A DNA stretch of 64,000 nucleotides from an uncultured Roseibium sp. (GTDB lineage: Bacteria; Pseudomonadota; Alphaproteobacteria; Rhizobiales; Stappiaceae): the NCBI RefSeq assembly GCF_947499295.1, contig NZ_CANMNP010000016.1:124001-188000 (forward strand). The letters run 5' to 3'. How positions within the stretch are numbered: the first letter of the stretch is position 1; the number at the start of each line of letters is the position of its first letter. The notes beneath the pieces are model-generated. The model searched no databases and was not told the origin of the DNA. It saw only the letters and a program-made list of their open reading frames with translations. The position numbers and the translations under genes are program-made. Shown here piece after piece: positions 45,639 to 55,018 of this stretch.

Positions 45639-48217
45639 GCGGCTTTGTTCCCGGTACGACCGGGTCCGGCAACCAGACCTTTCCTCTGGCAACCCGCTTT
45701 GCGTTGCGAGAGCTGCGCGGTGGGCTCAAAGGGTTTTATATTTTTATCGCCTGCATCGCGCTGGGTGTTGCCGCAATCGCAGGCGTGACATCCGTTTCAC
45801 GGGCACTCACGGAGGGGATCTCGCGTGAAGGTCAGGCGATTCTTGGTGGCGATCTGTCTTTCCGCCTGATCCACCGTGAGGCCGGTGCCGAAGAAGCCGC
45901 CTTTCTGGACAGTCTTGGTGCCGTCTCAGGCGTTGCAACGATGCGCGCTATGGCCCGGCGGCTGGATGGATCGGAACAGGCTCTGGTCGAATTGAAGGCA
46001 GTAGATGATCCCTATCCCCTTTATGGATCGCTCGACCTTCAATCGGGTCAACCGCTGAAAAACGCGATCTCTCAACAAGATGGTGTCTGGGGTGCGGTGG
46101 CAGACCTCGCACTGCTTGCGCGCCTGGACATTTCCGTTGGAGATACGATTGCACTTGGGCGCGCGACCTTGCGCATCTCCGACGTCATCGAAACTGAACC
46201 GGACAAGCTTGCCGGTGGCATGGAGTTTGGTCCGAGGCTGATGGTATCAGAAGCGGCGCTTCCCGATACCGACCTTGTCCAGCCCGGCAGTCTGATACGC
46301 TGGCACTACCGTGTCCGGATGGATCCGGCCCCCAGCCTTGAAACACTTTCGGGTGTGGTGGAAAGTGTGAAACAGAACCAGCCCGGTGCCGAATGGCGCA
46401 TTCGCTCGCGTGCGAATGCCTCGCCTGGATTGCAGCGCAGCATCGGCCGGTTCGCGCAGTTTTTGACGCTTGTCGGCCTGACCGCGCTGGTTGTCGGAGG
46501 CGTCGGCGTGGCAAACGCCATCCGGGCGTATCTTGAAACCAAGCGGGAAGTCATTGCCAGCTTCAAGTGTCTGGGTGCGACCGGCGGTTTTGTTTTCCAG
46601 ATTTACCTGGTTCAAATGCTTGTTCTGGCTCTGATCGGCATCGCCATCGGCCTTGTCATCGGCGCTCTGATACCATTTGCAGCCGGTGCGGCTTTGTCTG
46701 GCGTGTTGCCTGTTCAACTTGCTGCAAACATCTATCCTGCCGAACTCGGCCTTGGTTTGCTCTATGGGCTTCTGACGGCCCTTGCGTTTGCTTTGTGGCC
46801 GCTCGGCCGTGCTCATGATGTTCCTCCGACCGCCCTCTTCCGGGATATCGTAACGGGAGGCTCCAAGTTTCCGCGCAAGCGTTATCTGTTCGCAACCATG
46901 GTGACCGTCGTGGCTCTGGCTGCCATTGCAATTCTGCTTGCTCATGACAAGACCATTGCCGGAATTTACATCGTCGCGTCGGCGGGCGCGTTCCTGTTGC
47001 TTGTGGTTGTTGCGCGCCTGATCATGTTCGCCGCGAAACGCCTGCCGAGCGTCAGGTCAACGGAGCTGCGTCTGGCGATTGCCAATATTCACCGCCCCGG
47101 TGCCTTAACGCCTTCTGTTGTTTTGTCGCTGGGTCTTGGGCTGTCCCTGCTGGTGGCGCTCGCATTGATCGATGGCAACCTTCGCCGGGAATTGACGGCC
47201 ACGATTGCCGATCAAGCGCCGAGCTTCTTCTTTGTCGATATCCAGAGCCATGAACGCGATACGTTTCAGAGCCTTCTTGAGGATGAAGCGCCGAGCGCAA
47301 ATCTTCGAAGCGTGCCCATGTTGCGCGGCAGAATTGTCAGCTTGAACGACATCCCGTCTGAGGATTTCGTGCCGGCACAAGATGGCTCTGACTGGGTTCT
47401 TCGCGGTGATCGCGGCATAACCTACGAGGCCATTCTTCCGGAAAACTCGACGTTGTCGGCGGGAGAATGGTGGCCGGAAGATTACAGTGGCATACCCCTG
47501 GTTTCGTTCGATGCCGAGGCCGCCACAGACCTTGGACTGATAATCGGAGACAAGGTTACGGTCAATGTGTTGGGCCGTGAGATTACGGCGGAAATCGCCA
47601 ACATGAGAGATGTTGAATGGCAGTCTTTGGCGATCAACTTCGTCATGGTCTTTTCACCGAATACGTTTGCGGGTGCTCCCCATGCCCATCTCATGACACT
47701 CGGCTGGGACGAAGAAGTGCCGACGGATGCTGAGCTGGCGCTTTTGAAAACCGTATCAAACACCTTCCCGACCGTGACTGCGGTTCGCGTCAAGGACGCC
47801 ATATCCCAGGTCAATGATCTGGTGGCACAGCTTGCCTGGGCCATCCGAGGAGCAAGCTCGATCACGTTGATCGCGAGCGTGCTTGTGCTGGCAGGTGCGT
47901 TGGCTGCCGGTCACCGCAGCCGTATTTACGATGCCGTTATTCTCAAAACCCTGGGCGCTACACGCACACGCTTGATCATTGCCTACGGCCTCGAATACGC
48001 GATCCTCGGATTGGTGACCGCCCTTTTTGCTCTGGTGGCCGGGGGTGTGGCAGCCTGGTACGTGATTACCCAGATCATGGGTGGATCGTTCGTGGTGATG
48101 CCGGTGACGGCTGCTAGTGCGGCACTTGTCGCGCTCGTATTGACGGTCGGATTCGGCCTGATCGGCACCTGGCGCGTGCTGGGTGAAAAGCCGGCCCCGG
48201 TTCTTAGAAATCTCTAG
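45635..48217 (+). CDS. ybbP: FtsX-like ABC permease (YbbP-like)
   Basis: 860 residues. An N-terminal helix (about residues 20-42) is followed by a periplasmic MacB-type domain, then the FtsX blocks with helices near 300-430 and near 470-500, a second periplasmic domain and three final helices (about 740-845). This is the long YbbP form with two FtsX units. Start GTG overlaps the ybbA stop; GAGG precedes it. Partner of YbbA. Confidence 0.9.
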   Translation: MSGFVPGTTGSGNQTFPLATRFALRELRGGLKGFYIFIACIALGVAAIAGVTSVSRALTEGISREGQAILGGDLSFRLIHREAGAEEAAFLDSLGAVSGVATMRAMARRLDGSEQALVELKAVDDPYPLYGSLDLQSGQPLKNAISQQDGVWGAVADLALLARLDISVGDTIALGRATLRISDVIETEPDKLAGGMEFGPRLMVSEAALPDTDLVQPGSLIRWHYRVRMDPAPSLETLSGVVESVKQNQPGAEWRIRSRANASPGLQRSIGRFAQFLTLVGLTALVVGGVGVANAIRAYLETKREVIASFKCLGATGGFVFQIYLVQMLVLALIGIAIGLVIGALIPFAAGAALSGVLPVQLAANIYPAELGLGLLYGLLTALAFALWPLGRAHDVPPTALFRDIVTGGSKFPRKRYLFATMVTVVALAAIAILLAHDKTIAGIYIVASAGAFLLLVVVARLIMFAAKRLPSVRSTELRLAIANIHRPGALTPSVVLSLGLGLSLLVALALIDGNLRRELTATIADQAPSFFFVDIQSHERDTFQSLLEDEAPSANLRSVPMLRGRIVSLNDIPSEDFVPAQDGSDWVLRGDRGITYEAILPENSTLSAGEWWPEDYSGIPLVSFDAEAATDLGLIIGDKVTVNVLGREITAEIANMRDVEWQSLAINFVMVFSPNTFAGAPHAHLMTLGWDEEVPTDAELALLKTVSNTFPTVTAVRVKDAISQVNDLVAQLAWAIRGASSITLIASVLVLAGALAAGHRSRIYDAVILKTLGATRTRLIIAYGLEYAILGLVTALFALVAGGVAAWYVITQIMGGSFVVMPVTAASAALVALVLTVGFGLIGTWRVLGEKPAPVLRNL

Positions 48218-48377
48218 AACATCGACTTCCAAGAGCGACCTGATGTGGAAATTATCCATGTCAGGAAACTTTCACGAAAAACAGGCCCTTTCAGACAAAC
48301 TTCGGCCCGACGCCGCTTGCATGCTGTTTTGATCTTGGCTATCCGACTAGGGCCTAGAGTAAACAGGGGCTTGTGCC

Positions 48378-49151
48378 ATGCTTGAATTCACTAAAAAAAC
48401 CGTTCTCAAATCACTTGCCAAAGGCGTGGTACTAGCTGCCGTAGCGACCTTTACGTGGGGTCAGCCCGCATTTGCCGAAAGCCCGTTTCACACTGGCGTC
48501 TGGCAGCTGAACACAAAGGATGGGCCGCGCGGACTTGTGGTCAGCGACTGGCTGGTGTTCGAAGACGGGCTGCCGAAGCGCTGGCTCTATCGCCGCGCCG
48601 GCACCAATGATCAGAACCAGTTCGATTTCTTTACCCGGACAATCAATGACAGCGGCTACACGCCCGTCGGTATTCGTGTTTACCGGACGGGTGAACATGC
48701 GATGAAATACACGCTGGCACCTAAGGGTGAAGAGCCGTTTGAAGTTACCGCTGAGCGCTTGTCCATTCCGAACTACAAGAACTCCTGTCTTTCGGTTGAG
48801 AAAAAAGGCAACCGGTTCTACAGAAGCTGGAACGGAACCGCGTCTTCAAAACTCAAAAAGTTGAAGCTTTCCAAAAGTCGGCTGACCGTTGACGGGGAAG
48901 CTCGTAATGTCACCGTTGAGGAAGTTCGTGTCGGCCGCACGGGCATTATGGAAGACGGCAAACCGTTGGCGTTTTTGACGGATGCCGGTGGCGACTACGC
49001 TGTTCTACAGTGGTTCAAACCTGGCGTTTCGGTCGAACAAATGCGGGACAAGGAACGCGAAATCCTCGATTTTGCCTCGGAAGAAGTGGTTCGCAATCCC
49101 GGTGGGGACTGCGACAGGCAGATTGCCTCGCGCCTGAAAGCGATGAAATAA
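48378..49151 (+). CDS. Secreted protein of unknown function
   Basis: 257 residues with an N-terminal signal peptide (hydrophobic about 15-33, PAFAES cleavage). The mature part begins SPFHTGVWQLNTKDGPRGLV and is rich in beta-type alternation, with two cysteines in the second half. I do not recognise the family; the C-terminal DFASEEVVRNPGGDCDRQIA suggests a disulfide. It stands alone after ybbP with its own leader of 160 bp, as does the next gene. Confidence 0.6.
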   Translation: MLEFTKKTVLKSLAKGVVLAAVATFTWGQPAFAESPFHTGVWQLNTKDGPRGLVVSDWLVFEDGLPKRWLYRRAGTNDQNQFDFFTRTINDSGYTPVGIRVYRTGEHAMKYTLAPKGEEPFEVTAERLSIPNYKNSCLSVEKKGNRFYRSWNGTASSKLKKLKLSKSRLTVDGEARNVTVEEVRVGRTGIMEDGKPLAFLTDAGGDYAVLQWFKPGVSVEQMRDKEREILDFASEEVVRNPGGDCDRQIASRLKAMK

Positions 49152-49318
49152 GCGCAGAATTCGGACTATTTGGGTTATTGTTGCGGGTTTGAGCGGAAAA
49201 GATTACGATTTTTTCAGGAAAACCGTCTTGAGCTTGTGTTCGCATTTTCCCATATGTTGAGGGAGCTGTGCTGCACGTAAGTTCACGTGCTTCTATCTAA
49301 GAGGGGAATACCACGACC

Positions 49319-50056
49319 ATGTCGAGCTTTGACCGTCAATCTCAGGGTGCCTACTCGGTTGCCGGCGCACGCGCCGAGGCCGGCATCGATCAGGGCCTAC
49401 GCAGCTACATGCTGGGTGTCTACAACTACATGACACTCGGCCTCGCGCTGACCGGCTTCCTCGCACTCGGTACATATTTGCTGGCTGTCAGCAATCCTGC
49501 CGTTGCACAAACACTCTTTAGTGGACCGATTTACTTCGTTCTGCTGTTTGCGCCGCTCGGAATGGTCCTTTGGCTGTCCGCACGCATTCAGTCGATGAGT
49601 GCGAGCACTGCCAGAACAATGTTTCTGGTCTATGCGTCCATCATGGGCATTTCGCTTGCGCCGATCTTCATGGTCTATACCGGTGGCTCCATTGCACGGG
49701 TGTTCTTCATTACCGCCGCATCCTTCGGCGCATTGAGCATCTTCGGTTACACCACCAAGAAAGATCTGTCCGGCTGGGGTTCGTTCCTGATGATGGGTCT
49801 GATCGGCATCATCATCGCTTCGATCGTCAACATCTTCCTGGCATCGTCTGCCCTGATGTTTGCCGTTTCAGTAATCGGTGTTCTGGTGTTTGCAGGCCTG
49901 ACGGCTTACGACACCCAGCAGATCAAGGAAATGTACTACGAAGGTGACAGCAGTGAAGTCGCAACGAAGAAGTCCGTCATGGGCGCACTTCGTCTCTACC
50001 TCGACTTCATCAACCTGTTCCTGATGCTGTTGTCGCTGTTCGGCAATCGCGAATAA
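49319..50056 (+). CDS. Bax inhibitor-1 (YccA/YbhL) family membrane protein
   Basis: 245 residues with seven predicted helices. The family start YMLGVYNYMTLGLALTGFLAL and the conserved ILVFAGLTAYDTQQIKEMYY with its C-terminal aspartate/glutamate pH sensor region are clear. BI-1 proteins act as calcium leak channels or protease regulators (YccA with FtsH). A terminator follows. Single gene. Confidence 0.92.
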   Translation: MSSFDRQSQGAYSVAGARAEAGIDQGLRSYMLGVYNYMTLGLALTGFLALGTYLLAVSNPAVAQTLFSGPIYFVLLFAPLGMVLWLSARIQSMSASTARTMFLVYASIMGISLAPIFMVYTGGSIARVFFITAASFGALSIFGYTTKKDLSGWGSFLMMGLIGIIIASIVNIFLASSALMFAVSVIGVLVFAGLTAYDTQQIKEMYYEGDSSEVATKKSVMGALRLYLDFINLFLMLLSLFGNRE

Positions 50057-50080
50057 GCTGCACAGAAGTTCAAACCGAAA

Positions 50081-50107
50081 AGCCCGGCTTCTCGCCGGGC
50101 TTTTTTG
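50081..50107 (+). terminator. Terminator after the BI-1 gene
   Basis: Stem AGCCCGGC (50081-50088) / GCCGGGCT (50094-50101) with TTTTTT. It can also work for the convergent DUF2794 gene, as its minus side is AAAA-flanked. Confidence 0.92.
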
Positions 50108-50128
50108 TGTCTGGGGCGGGAAATCGGA

Positions 50129-50518
50129 TCAGGCGTCGACGACCCGAAGATGCTTCTTCTTTTCAAGGACCTTGAGCACCTGTGCGAGGTCGTGGCCACG
50201 CTTCAGAATCATGCCGCCCGTGGCGACCACTGAATATGCGCCTTGACGACGCGCAAGCTTCGGGTCTTTCTCAATTCGAAAAAGCGGCATCTCCGAAGAT
50301 CGGCGGAATACGGAAAAGACGGCCTTGTCCTTCAGAAGATCGATTGCGTAGTCACGCCATTCACCATCCGCAACCATGCGGCCATAGAGCCGGAGGATGG
50401 TATCAAGTTCTTTTCGATGAAAGGAAACAACAGGTCTTGGAGGGGGAGCCGGTTGGCTTTGCGGTGAGAGGGTCAACCTCGCACCGCGCTTAAACGCGCT
50501 GTCATCGGCTTCGCTCAT
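50129..50518 (-). CDS. DUF2794 family protein
   Basis: 129 residues, alphaproteobacteria-specific. Recognised by VSFHRKELDTILRLYGRMV followed by WRDYAIDLLKDKAVFSVFRR and LARRQGAYSVVATGG. Proline-rich stretch (QSQPAPPPRP) near residue 23. ATG 50518 is supported by GGAGGCGGA; an upstream frame extension to 50587 is unlikely. Function unknown. Confidence 0.88.
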   Translation of the reverse strand: MSEADDSAFKRGARLTLSPQSQPAPPPRPVVSFHRKELDTILRLYGRMVADGEWRDYAIDLLKDKAVFSVFRRSSEMPLFRIEKDPKLARRQGAYSVVATGGMILKRGHDLAQVLKVLEKKKHLRVVDA

Positions 50519-50677
50519 TCCGCCTCCATTTCCGTATGCGGTTTCGCTTGAAACGAGAATCATGCCTGACGCCCGCTTGTCACCCAAGCGTCATGATGCG
50601 TTGGCATAGGCCCCGATGGCAAGCCCGCAAATGAAAGAACGGCAGATGGGCCAGTTTTTAGGTCAAAATCATCGAGT

Positions 50678-50700
50678 AAAAACCCGCCGGAATGCGGGTC
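50678..50700 (-). terminator. Minus-strand terminator-like hairpin without an upstream gene
   Basis: Minus strand ACCCGC-loop-GCGGGT followed by TTTTAC. No annotated minus-strand gene between it and 51602 would need it, so it may end a small RNA on that strand. Confidence 0.5.
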
Positions 50701-50801
50701 CTCAATGTAACAGTGGTTTGCCTTGAAAGAACGCCTAAATTTCCTTGATTTTGCCGCATTCCAGCCCTTGGCCAGCCATTTTGGGGCACCATATTAGCAG
50801 C

Positions 50802-50937
50802 ATACCCTGATGGGTATGGCCAGTGGGGATCGCGGAATGCATTAGCCCCCCAGCCCCCCGGGGTTCTTGCCGGCCAGCCAGATTTAGTGAGTCAAACATC
50901 AGGGCACCTGAAGGGCCGGCGTAAAGCCGGCCCTTTT
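50802..50937 (+). ncRNA. Candidate small RNA
   Basis: About 135 nt. A weak -35/-10 pair TTGGCC (50768-50773) and ATATTA (50791-50796), 17 bp apart, would start transcription near 50802. The RNA would begin with the hairpin CATACCC-TGAT-GGGTATG (50801-50818) and end in the perfect 10-bp terminator AAGGGCCGGC / GCCGGCCCTT (50911-50935) with TTTTC. No family (6S, SRP, tmRNA) was recognised. It might instead be a leader attenuator for the acetyltransferase gene at 51070. Confidence 0.4.
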
Positions 50938-51069
50938 CAATTTCAGAGCCCTTTGTCGAGTTCCGTCATTCGCGCGCCATGAACCGGGCTACCGGCGAAC
51001 CTATCTTTTTGCCAATCGCATTGGATTGCCTCTTTTCCGTCCCGTTGCTTGATGTATCCTTTCAAAAGG

Positions 51070-51588
51070 ATGACTACGGACCTGATTGATCTCCGTGCGG
51101 CTCGAGCCGCTGATTGTGAGGCGCTAGCCGGTATTCATAGCGAAGCCTGGCTTGGAGCCTATCGAGGCGTATTGCACGGTGTTGATCTTCAGAAGATGAT
51201 CTCCCGCCGAGGAACCGGCTGGTGGCGCGGTGCCCTTGCAAGAGGCGTCGAAATCAAAATCCTCAGCATTGCCGACACGCCGGCAGGATATGCAACCTAT
51301 GGCCCCTGCCGTCTGCATAGAACCGGAATGGACGGCGAAATCTATGAACTCTACCTGAAGCCCGAGTATCAGGGTCTCGGGTTCGGCCGCACCCTTTTTG
51401 AAAGCGTTCAGGAAACACTGGCAACCAGGAATCTGTCCGGTATTGCGATCCAGGTGCTCAGCGAAAACAAACCAGCCCGAGCCTTCTACAAGGCCGTTGG
51501 CGGGCGGCTTGCGGCAAAGTCCTGGTACCGGCTGGGCGGTCGACGGCTGGAACTGTCGATCTATGTATGGCCCGCCAAGGGCGGTTGA
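51070..51588 (+). CDS. GNAT-family N-acetyltransferase
   Basis: 172 residues, acetyl-CoA motif LKPEYQGLGFGRTLFESV and the IQVLSENKPARAFYKAVGG region. The N-terminal IDLRAARAADCEALAGIHSEAW is a typical start. Several start codons are possible (51052 or 51070); 51070 agrees with the domain. Substrate unknown. Confidence 0.82.
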   Translation: MTTDLIDLRAARAADCEALAGIHSEAWLGAYRGVLHGVDLQKMISRRGTGWWRGALARGVEIKILSIADTPAGYATYGPCRLHRTGMDGEIYELYLKPEYQGLGFGRTLFESVQETLATRNLSGIAIQVLSENKPARAFYKAVGGRLAAKSWYRLGGRRLELSIYVWPAKGG

Positions 51589-51601
51589 GCCCACCTATTC
51601 A

Positions 51602-52180
51602 TCATTGATAATTCCCCGCGTTTCCAATTGTTTCGGGCGGTCTGGAACAGTCGAATTGCCCAGCCATGGTGTCTGCTGCCTGCCTTGCAAGAAAGTTGGC
51701 ATTCTTGTTCGCTTGCGCGTCAACCCGCGCAATCTGACAGGTCTCGCCGCCCGGTTTCAGCTGGGTGACAATCAGGACGCTGCCTGTCTTGCTGCCATCA
51801 CCGTAACTTGGAAACCAGCGCAGGATGGTCGCAAATGGACGACCGTCTCTGAGCCGCCATTCCAGTGTGTCATTGACTGTATTGAAGTTCGGCAGGGTTT
51901 GACCGGCTGCAGGTTCGTCCGCTGCAAATGGTCCGAAGGAGACAAACATGCGAAGATCGCCCTCGGCGACGTATACCGGTTGATCCTCAAATCCGGGGCA
52001 TTCCCACGAGCCGCCAAATGTGCCCTCTTCCGCCGCGGTTTCCAACTGCACGCAATTCTGAAGCTGGATTTTGGTATAAGTACTGTCGATGGTTTCTGCG
52101 GTGCCGTTTCCTGTTGTCAGCGCCACGACTGCCGCGAAAACGGCCAATATCCGCGATACCTTTCGGAAAAATGGTGACAT
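51602..52180 (-). CDS. Secreted protein of unknown function
   Basis: 192 residues. Signal peptide (basic start, hydrophobic 10-22, cleavage near GTAET). The mature part has paired cysteines (LQNCVQL and SWECPGF; ETCQIA and FDCSRP), consistent with two disulfides. Not recognised. ATG 52180 has GGGGGA upstream; the frame runs on to the right but into the ppa promoter. Tail-to-tail with the acetyltransferase gene. Confidence 0.65.
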   Translation of the reverse strand: MSPFFRKVSRILAVFAAVVALTTGNGTAETIDSTYTKIQLQNCVQLETAAEEGTFGGSWECPGFEDQPVYVAEGDLRMFVSFGPFAADEPAAGQTLPNFNTVNDTLEWRLRDGRPFATILRWFPSYGDGSKTGSVLIVTQLKPGGETCQIARVDAQANKNANFLARQAADTMAGQFDCSRPPETIGNAGNYQ

Positions 52181-52310
52181 GGAATCCCCCTGACTGGCTT
52201 TTCTGCCATTAGAGGCATGCTCATCAATTAGGTGCAATGCAATAATTAAGGACTTGCACTTATCCGGCTGGGTTGCGATAGACGCAGCACAGATCAACAG
52301 GAGTGTTTCA

Positions 52311-52850
52311 ATGCGTATGGACGCTGTGCCGATCGGCAAGAACCCGCCCGAAGACATCAATGTCATCGTCGAGGTTTCCGTCGGCGGTGAACCAATCAAG
52401 TATGAGATGGATAAGGAAGCCGGGGCAATGTATGTCGACCGCTTTCTCTATACACCCATGCGGTATCCTGGAAACTACGGTTTCGTGCCACATACGCTCT
52501 GTGGTGACGGCGATCCGATCGATGTAGTGGTTGTCAATCAGCGGCCTATCGTTCCAGGCGCGATCATGAACTGTCGCCCGATCGGTGTGTTGCTGATGGA
52601 AGATGAGTCTGGTCAGGACGAAAAGATCATCGCGGTACCGTCACACAAGCTGAGCAAGCGCTACGACGCGATCTCAGATGTCACTGATCTGCCGGAAATC
52701 ACCGTTCAGCAGGTGAAGCACTTCTTCGAGCACTACAAGGATCTTGAACCCGGCAAATGGGTAAAGGTAACCGGTATGGAAGGCGCGGAAGCGGCCAAGA
52801 AAATGATCATTGAATCGATTTCGCGGGCGCAAAAAGAAGCCGCTGAATAA
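52311..52850 (+). CDS. ppa: Inorganic pyrophosphatase
   Basis: Hydrolyses pyrophosphate from biosynthetic reactions. The 179-residue type-I enzyme has YPGNYGFVP, the signature DGDPIDVVV with three metal-binding aspartates, and the family lysines and arginines. ATG 52311 follows CAGGAGTG, eight bases away. Divergent from the secreted-protein gene. Confidence 0.96.
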   Translation: MRMDAVPIGKNPPEDINVIVEVSVGGEPIKYEMDKEAGAMYVDRFLYTPMRYPGNYGFVPHTLCGDGDPIDVVVVNQRPIVPGAIMNCRPIGVLLMEDESGQDEKIIAVPSHKLSKRYDAISDVTDLPEITVQQVKHFFEHYKDLEPGKWVKVTGMEGAEAAKKMIIESISRAQKEAAE

Positions 52851-52887
52851 GTTCCGCTCACAAAATTGCTGGAAGCCGTGACTGGGT

Positions 52888-53322
52888 CTATCGTTCGGTT
52901 GCGGCTTCTATTCGTTCCATGTCCTGGTCGGACAGCCCGAAATGGTGGCCGATCTCGTGTATGAGGACATGCGCGACGACGTCGCCAAGCGTTTCGTCCA
53001 TCGCCGCCCAGTAATCCAGAATGGGCCGTCTGAACAGCCAAATCCGGTTGGGCATCTGGCCGGTGCCGACGGCATCGCCGCCGTGTGCCAGCCCCTGGCC
53101 TTCAAACAGGCCCAGAAGATCATGGGGATCCTCGATCCCGAGTTCATCCAGTACATCGTCAGGTGCATAATCGGCCAGGCTGATCTGCAGGTGTCCGCAG
53201 CGCAGCAGCAAATCATCCGGCAGACCGGCCAGAACTTCGCTGGCCATGGCCTCGAAATCCTTGAGGCCCGGCGCTCTGCGCTCGGACCATCCGCTTCTGC
53301 TTATCGGGTTGATAGATGCCAT
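52888..53322 (-). CDS. Zincin-like metallopeptidase (acidic metallopeptidase, PF06262 type)
   Basis: 144 residues with the zinc-binding HEIGHHFGLSDQD (HExxH, third histidine directly after). The start of the domain reads FEAMASEVLAGLPDDL and the middle ILDYWAAMDETLGDVVAHVLIHE. This small-zincin family is common in proteobacteria; its substrate is unknown. Converges with ppa. Confidence 0.9.
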   Translation of the reverse strand: MASINPISRSGWSERRAPGLKDFEAMASEVLAGLPDDLLLRCGHLQISLADYAPDDVLDELGIEDPHDLLGLFEGQGLAHGGDAVGTGQMPNRIWLFRRPILDYWAAMDETLGDVVAHVLIHEIGHHFGLSDQDMERIEAATER

Positions 53323-53372
53323 CTTGTTTCCCTAACGGCCCGCAATGCGCGCCGTCGCTCAATTTGTCTTCG

Positions 53373-53633
53373 CTAACCCATGACGTAGGTAACGAAGAGA
53401 TAGATCACCAGTCCCAGCGCAAACAGAACACCGAGAGACCGGCCGATCCGTGTGCCGATTATCTCGATCCGGTCTTCCGGATCCTTGTCAGCGGCGTTGA
53501 GGTGGTTTTTGGCTCTGTCCGCCATGCGCACGAATGTGGACCCGACAATGATTTCGCTTTCGGCCTCAACCCTGTCGATTGCCCTTAGCGCTTCTTCGCG
53601 CTGCTTTTCCTTTGGGTGCTTGGATCCGCTCAT
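53373..53633 (-). CDS. Small C-terminally anchored protein, unknown
   Basis: 86 residues: a charged, helical N-terminal 60 residues (KEKQREEALRAIDRVEAES) followed by one membrane helix at the C-terminus (LGVLFALGLVIYLFVTYVMG). The start overlaps the dsbB stop by 4 bp, so it is co-translated with dsbB. Tail-anchored topology is inferred. Family not recognised. Confidence 0.7.
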   Translation of the reverse strand: MSGSKHPKEKQREEALRAIDRVEAESEIIVGSTFVRMADRAKNHLNAADKDPEDRIEIIGTRIGRSLGVLFALGLVIYLFVTYVMG

Positions 53634-54154
53634 GCGCCTATCGTTGTTTGATTTTCGCGCCGTTTCAACAGGAAAGCGGACAAAAGTGCAAGAGCAGCGA
53701 GGCCGGCTGAGGCAACGGCGTTCCAGCCGGCAAAGGATAGGCCGAGCATCCGCCAGCTGGCCTCCGTGCAGCTGACAACGCGTGTCGACTGAAGTGCCTG
53801 AAGCATGTTTGCGGCTGAAGCTGGAGCAGCACTCCCGCCGCCGCAGTCATTCGGGCCGTCCCAGAATTGCCACTCTGCGCCCGACTGGTAGATGCCCAAC
53901 CCAGCGCCATAGGCAAAAACGGTTGCCACCGCCAGCAGGGTCAGCAATGCCAAACCGCCTCGGCCTCGAATATGGAGGATGAGGGCCAAGACAGCGAGCG
54001 GCAGGCCAACATAGTAGGGAATTCGCTGTTCCAGACAGAGCTTGCAGGGGATATAGCCGCCGATCAGCTGGAAACCCCAGGCAGTTGCAATGACTGCCAG
54101 CCCTGCGACAATAATCAGCCCAATCAGGTTTTGCGCCATCCGGTCCGCCGACAT
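53630..54154 (-). CDS. dsbB: Disulfide bond formation protein DsbB
   Basis: 174 residues, four membrane helices. The quinone-linked first pair is in IPCKLCLEQRIPYY; the second, DsbA-reactive pair is spread over DCGGGSAAP and VVSCTEASWRM in the second periplasmic loop. It re-oxidises DsbA. The DedA gene lies 16 bp upstream and the small protein gene overlaps downstream, forming an operon. Confidence 0.9.
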   Translation of the reverse strand: MSADRMAQNLIGLIIVAGLAVIATAWGFQLIGGYIPCKLCLEQRIPYYVGLPLAVLALILHIRGRGGLALLTLLAVATVFAYGAGLGIYQSGAEWQFWDGPNDCGGGSAAPASAANMLQALQSTRVVSCTEASWRMLGLSFAGWNAVASAGLAALALLSAFLLKRRENQTTIGA

Positions 54155-54170
54155 CGCACCCTCGTTCGGT

Positions 54171-54749
54171 TTAAATGAATTTGATCAACAGGAAGCCGCC
54201 GACCAGCAGTACCACAAATATGGTGAACATGAGACCGAGGCGTTTTTCGATGAAGTCCTTGATCGGCGGGCCGAAGACATAAAGCAGCCCGGCGACGAAA
54301 AAGAAGCGTATTCCCCTGGAGACAATGCTTGCCAGTATGAACACCGGCAAACTCAAGCCTGCGACGCCAGAGGCAATGGTGATGACCTTATAGGGAAAGG
54401 GCGTCAGCCCGGCAATGAAGACAAACCACCAACCCCATTCATTGAAGACGAGCCGAAACTCGTCGAACTTGTCCATTTTTCCGTAGAAAGACAGGATCGG
54501 CTGTGCCACCTGCTCAAACAGGAACATGCCGATCAGATAACCGAGGATACCGCCGGCGACAGAGGTCAAGGTGCACAAAAGTGCATACCACCAGGCCTTT
54601 TCCCTGCGGGCGATTACCATCGGGATCAAAAGGATGTCGGGCGGGATCGGAAAGAAGGAACTCTCGACAAAGGAAACGGAGCCCAGCGCAGCAGGTGCGC
54701 GCGGTCCGGCGGCGAGGGACAGTGTCCAATCATAAAGGCGTCTCAACAT
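54171..54749 (-). CDS. DedA/YqaA-family membrane protein
   Basis: 192 residues, four to five helices. The conserved start SFVESSFFPIPPDILLIPMVIAR and the GYLIGMFLFEQ and FIAGLTPFPYKVITIASGVAGL segments define the VTT/DedA (YqaA) family. Related proteins translocate phospholipids or undecaprenyl phosphate. It begins the DedA-dsbB-small protein operon. Confidence 0.88.
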   Translation of the reverse strand: MLRRLYDWTLSLAAGPRAPAALGSVSFVESSFFPIPPDILLIPMVIARREKAWWYALLCTLTSVAGGILGYLIGMFLFEQVAQPILSFYGKMDKFDEFRLVFNEWGWWFVFIAGLTPFPYKVITIASGVAGLSLPVFILASIVSRGIRFFFVAGLLYVFGPPIKDFIEKRLGLMFTIFVVLLVGGFLLIKFI

Positions 54750-55018
54750 GCCGCCTCCATAGCTGGAGAGGGGTTAAAAGTCACCTACGGAAATGAGCGC
54801 AGTCCGTCACTTTTTGGGTCACTCGGCACAGGAATGCGGATCGAGTTTGTTTTTGTGGACGGGCAAATGGATTTAACGCGTGGCTGTGAAAATGGGCTGA
54901 GCGCTTGAAAAGTGGTGCATCAATCAAGCGTTCATTTTTGGACCTGTGCGAACGCTAAGATTTGTTTGCTTCTTTGCGCACGATAACAAATTCAAGGCCT
55001 TGAAAGATTATCGGCTCG
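54750..55018. other. Intergenic, A+T-richer boundary
   Basis: 270 bp with no gene. It marks the step from typical chromosome to the A+T-rich stretch that holds the recombinase. No direct repeat or tRNA fragment was seen. Confidence 0.4.

Larger units (their letters stand above)
50519..51069. other. Long intergenic region DUF2794 / GNAT
   Basis: 550 bp without a gene on either strand. It holds the DUF2794 promoter, the two opposed terminators and the candidate small RNA. A three-part long stem can be drawn: GCATTCC (50755-50761) with GGAATGC (50834-50840), inside it CCC/GGG and GGCCA/TGGCC. Confidence 0.5.
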
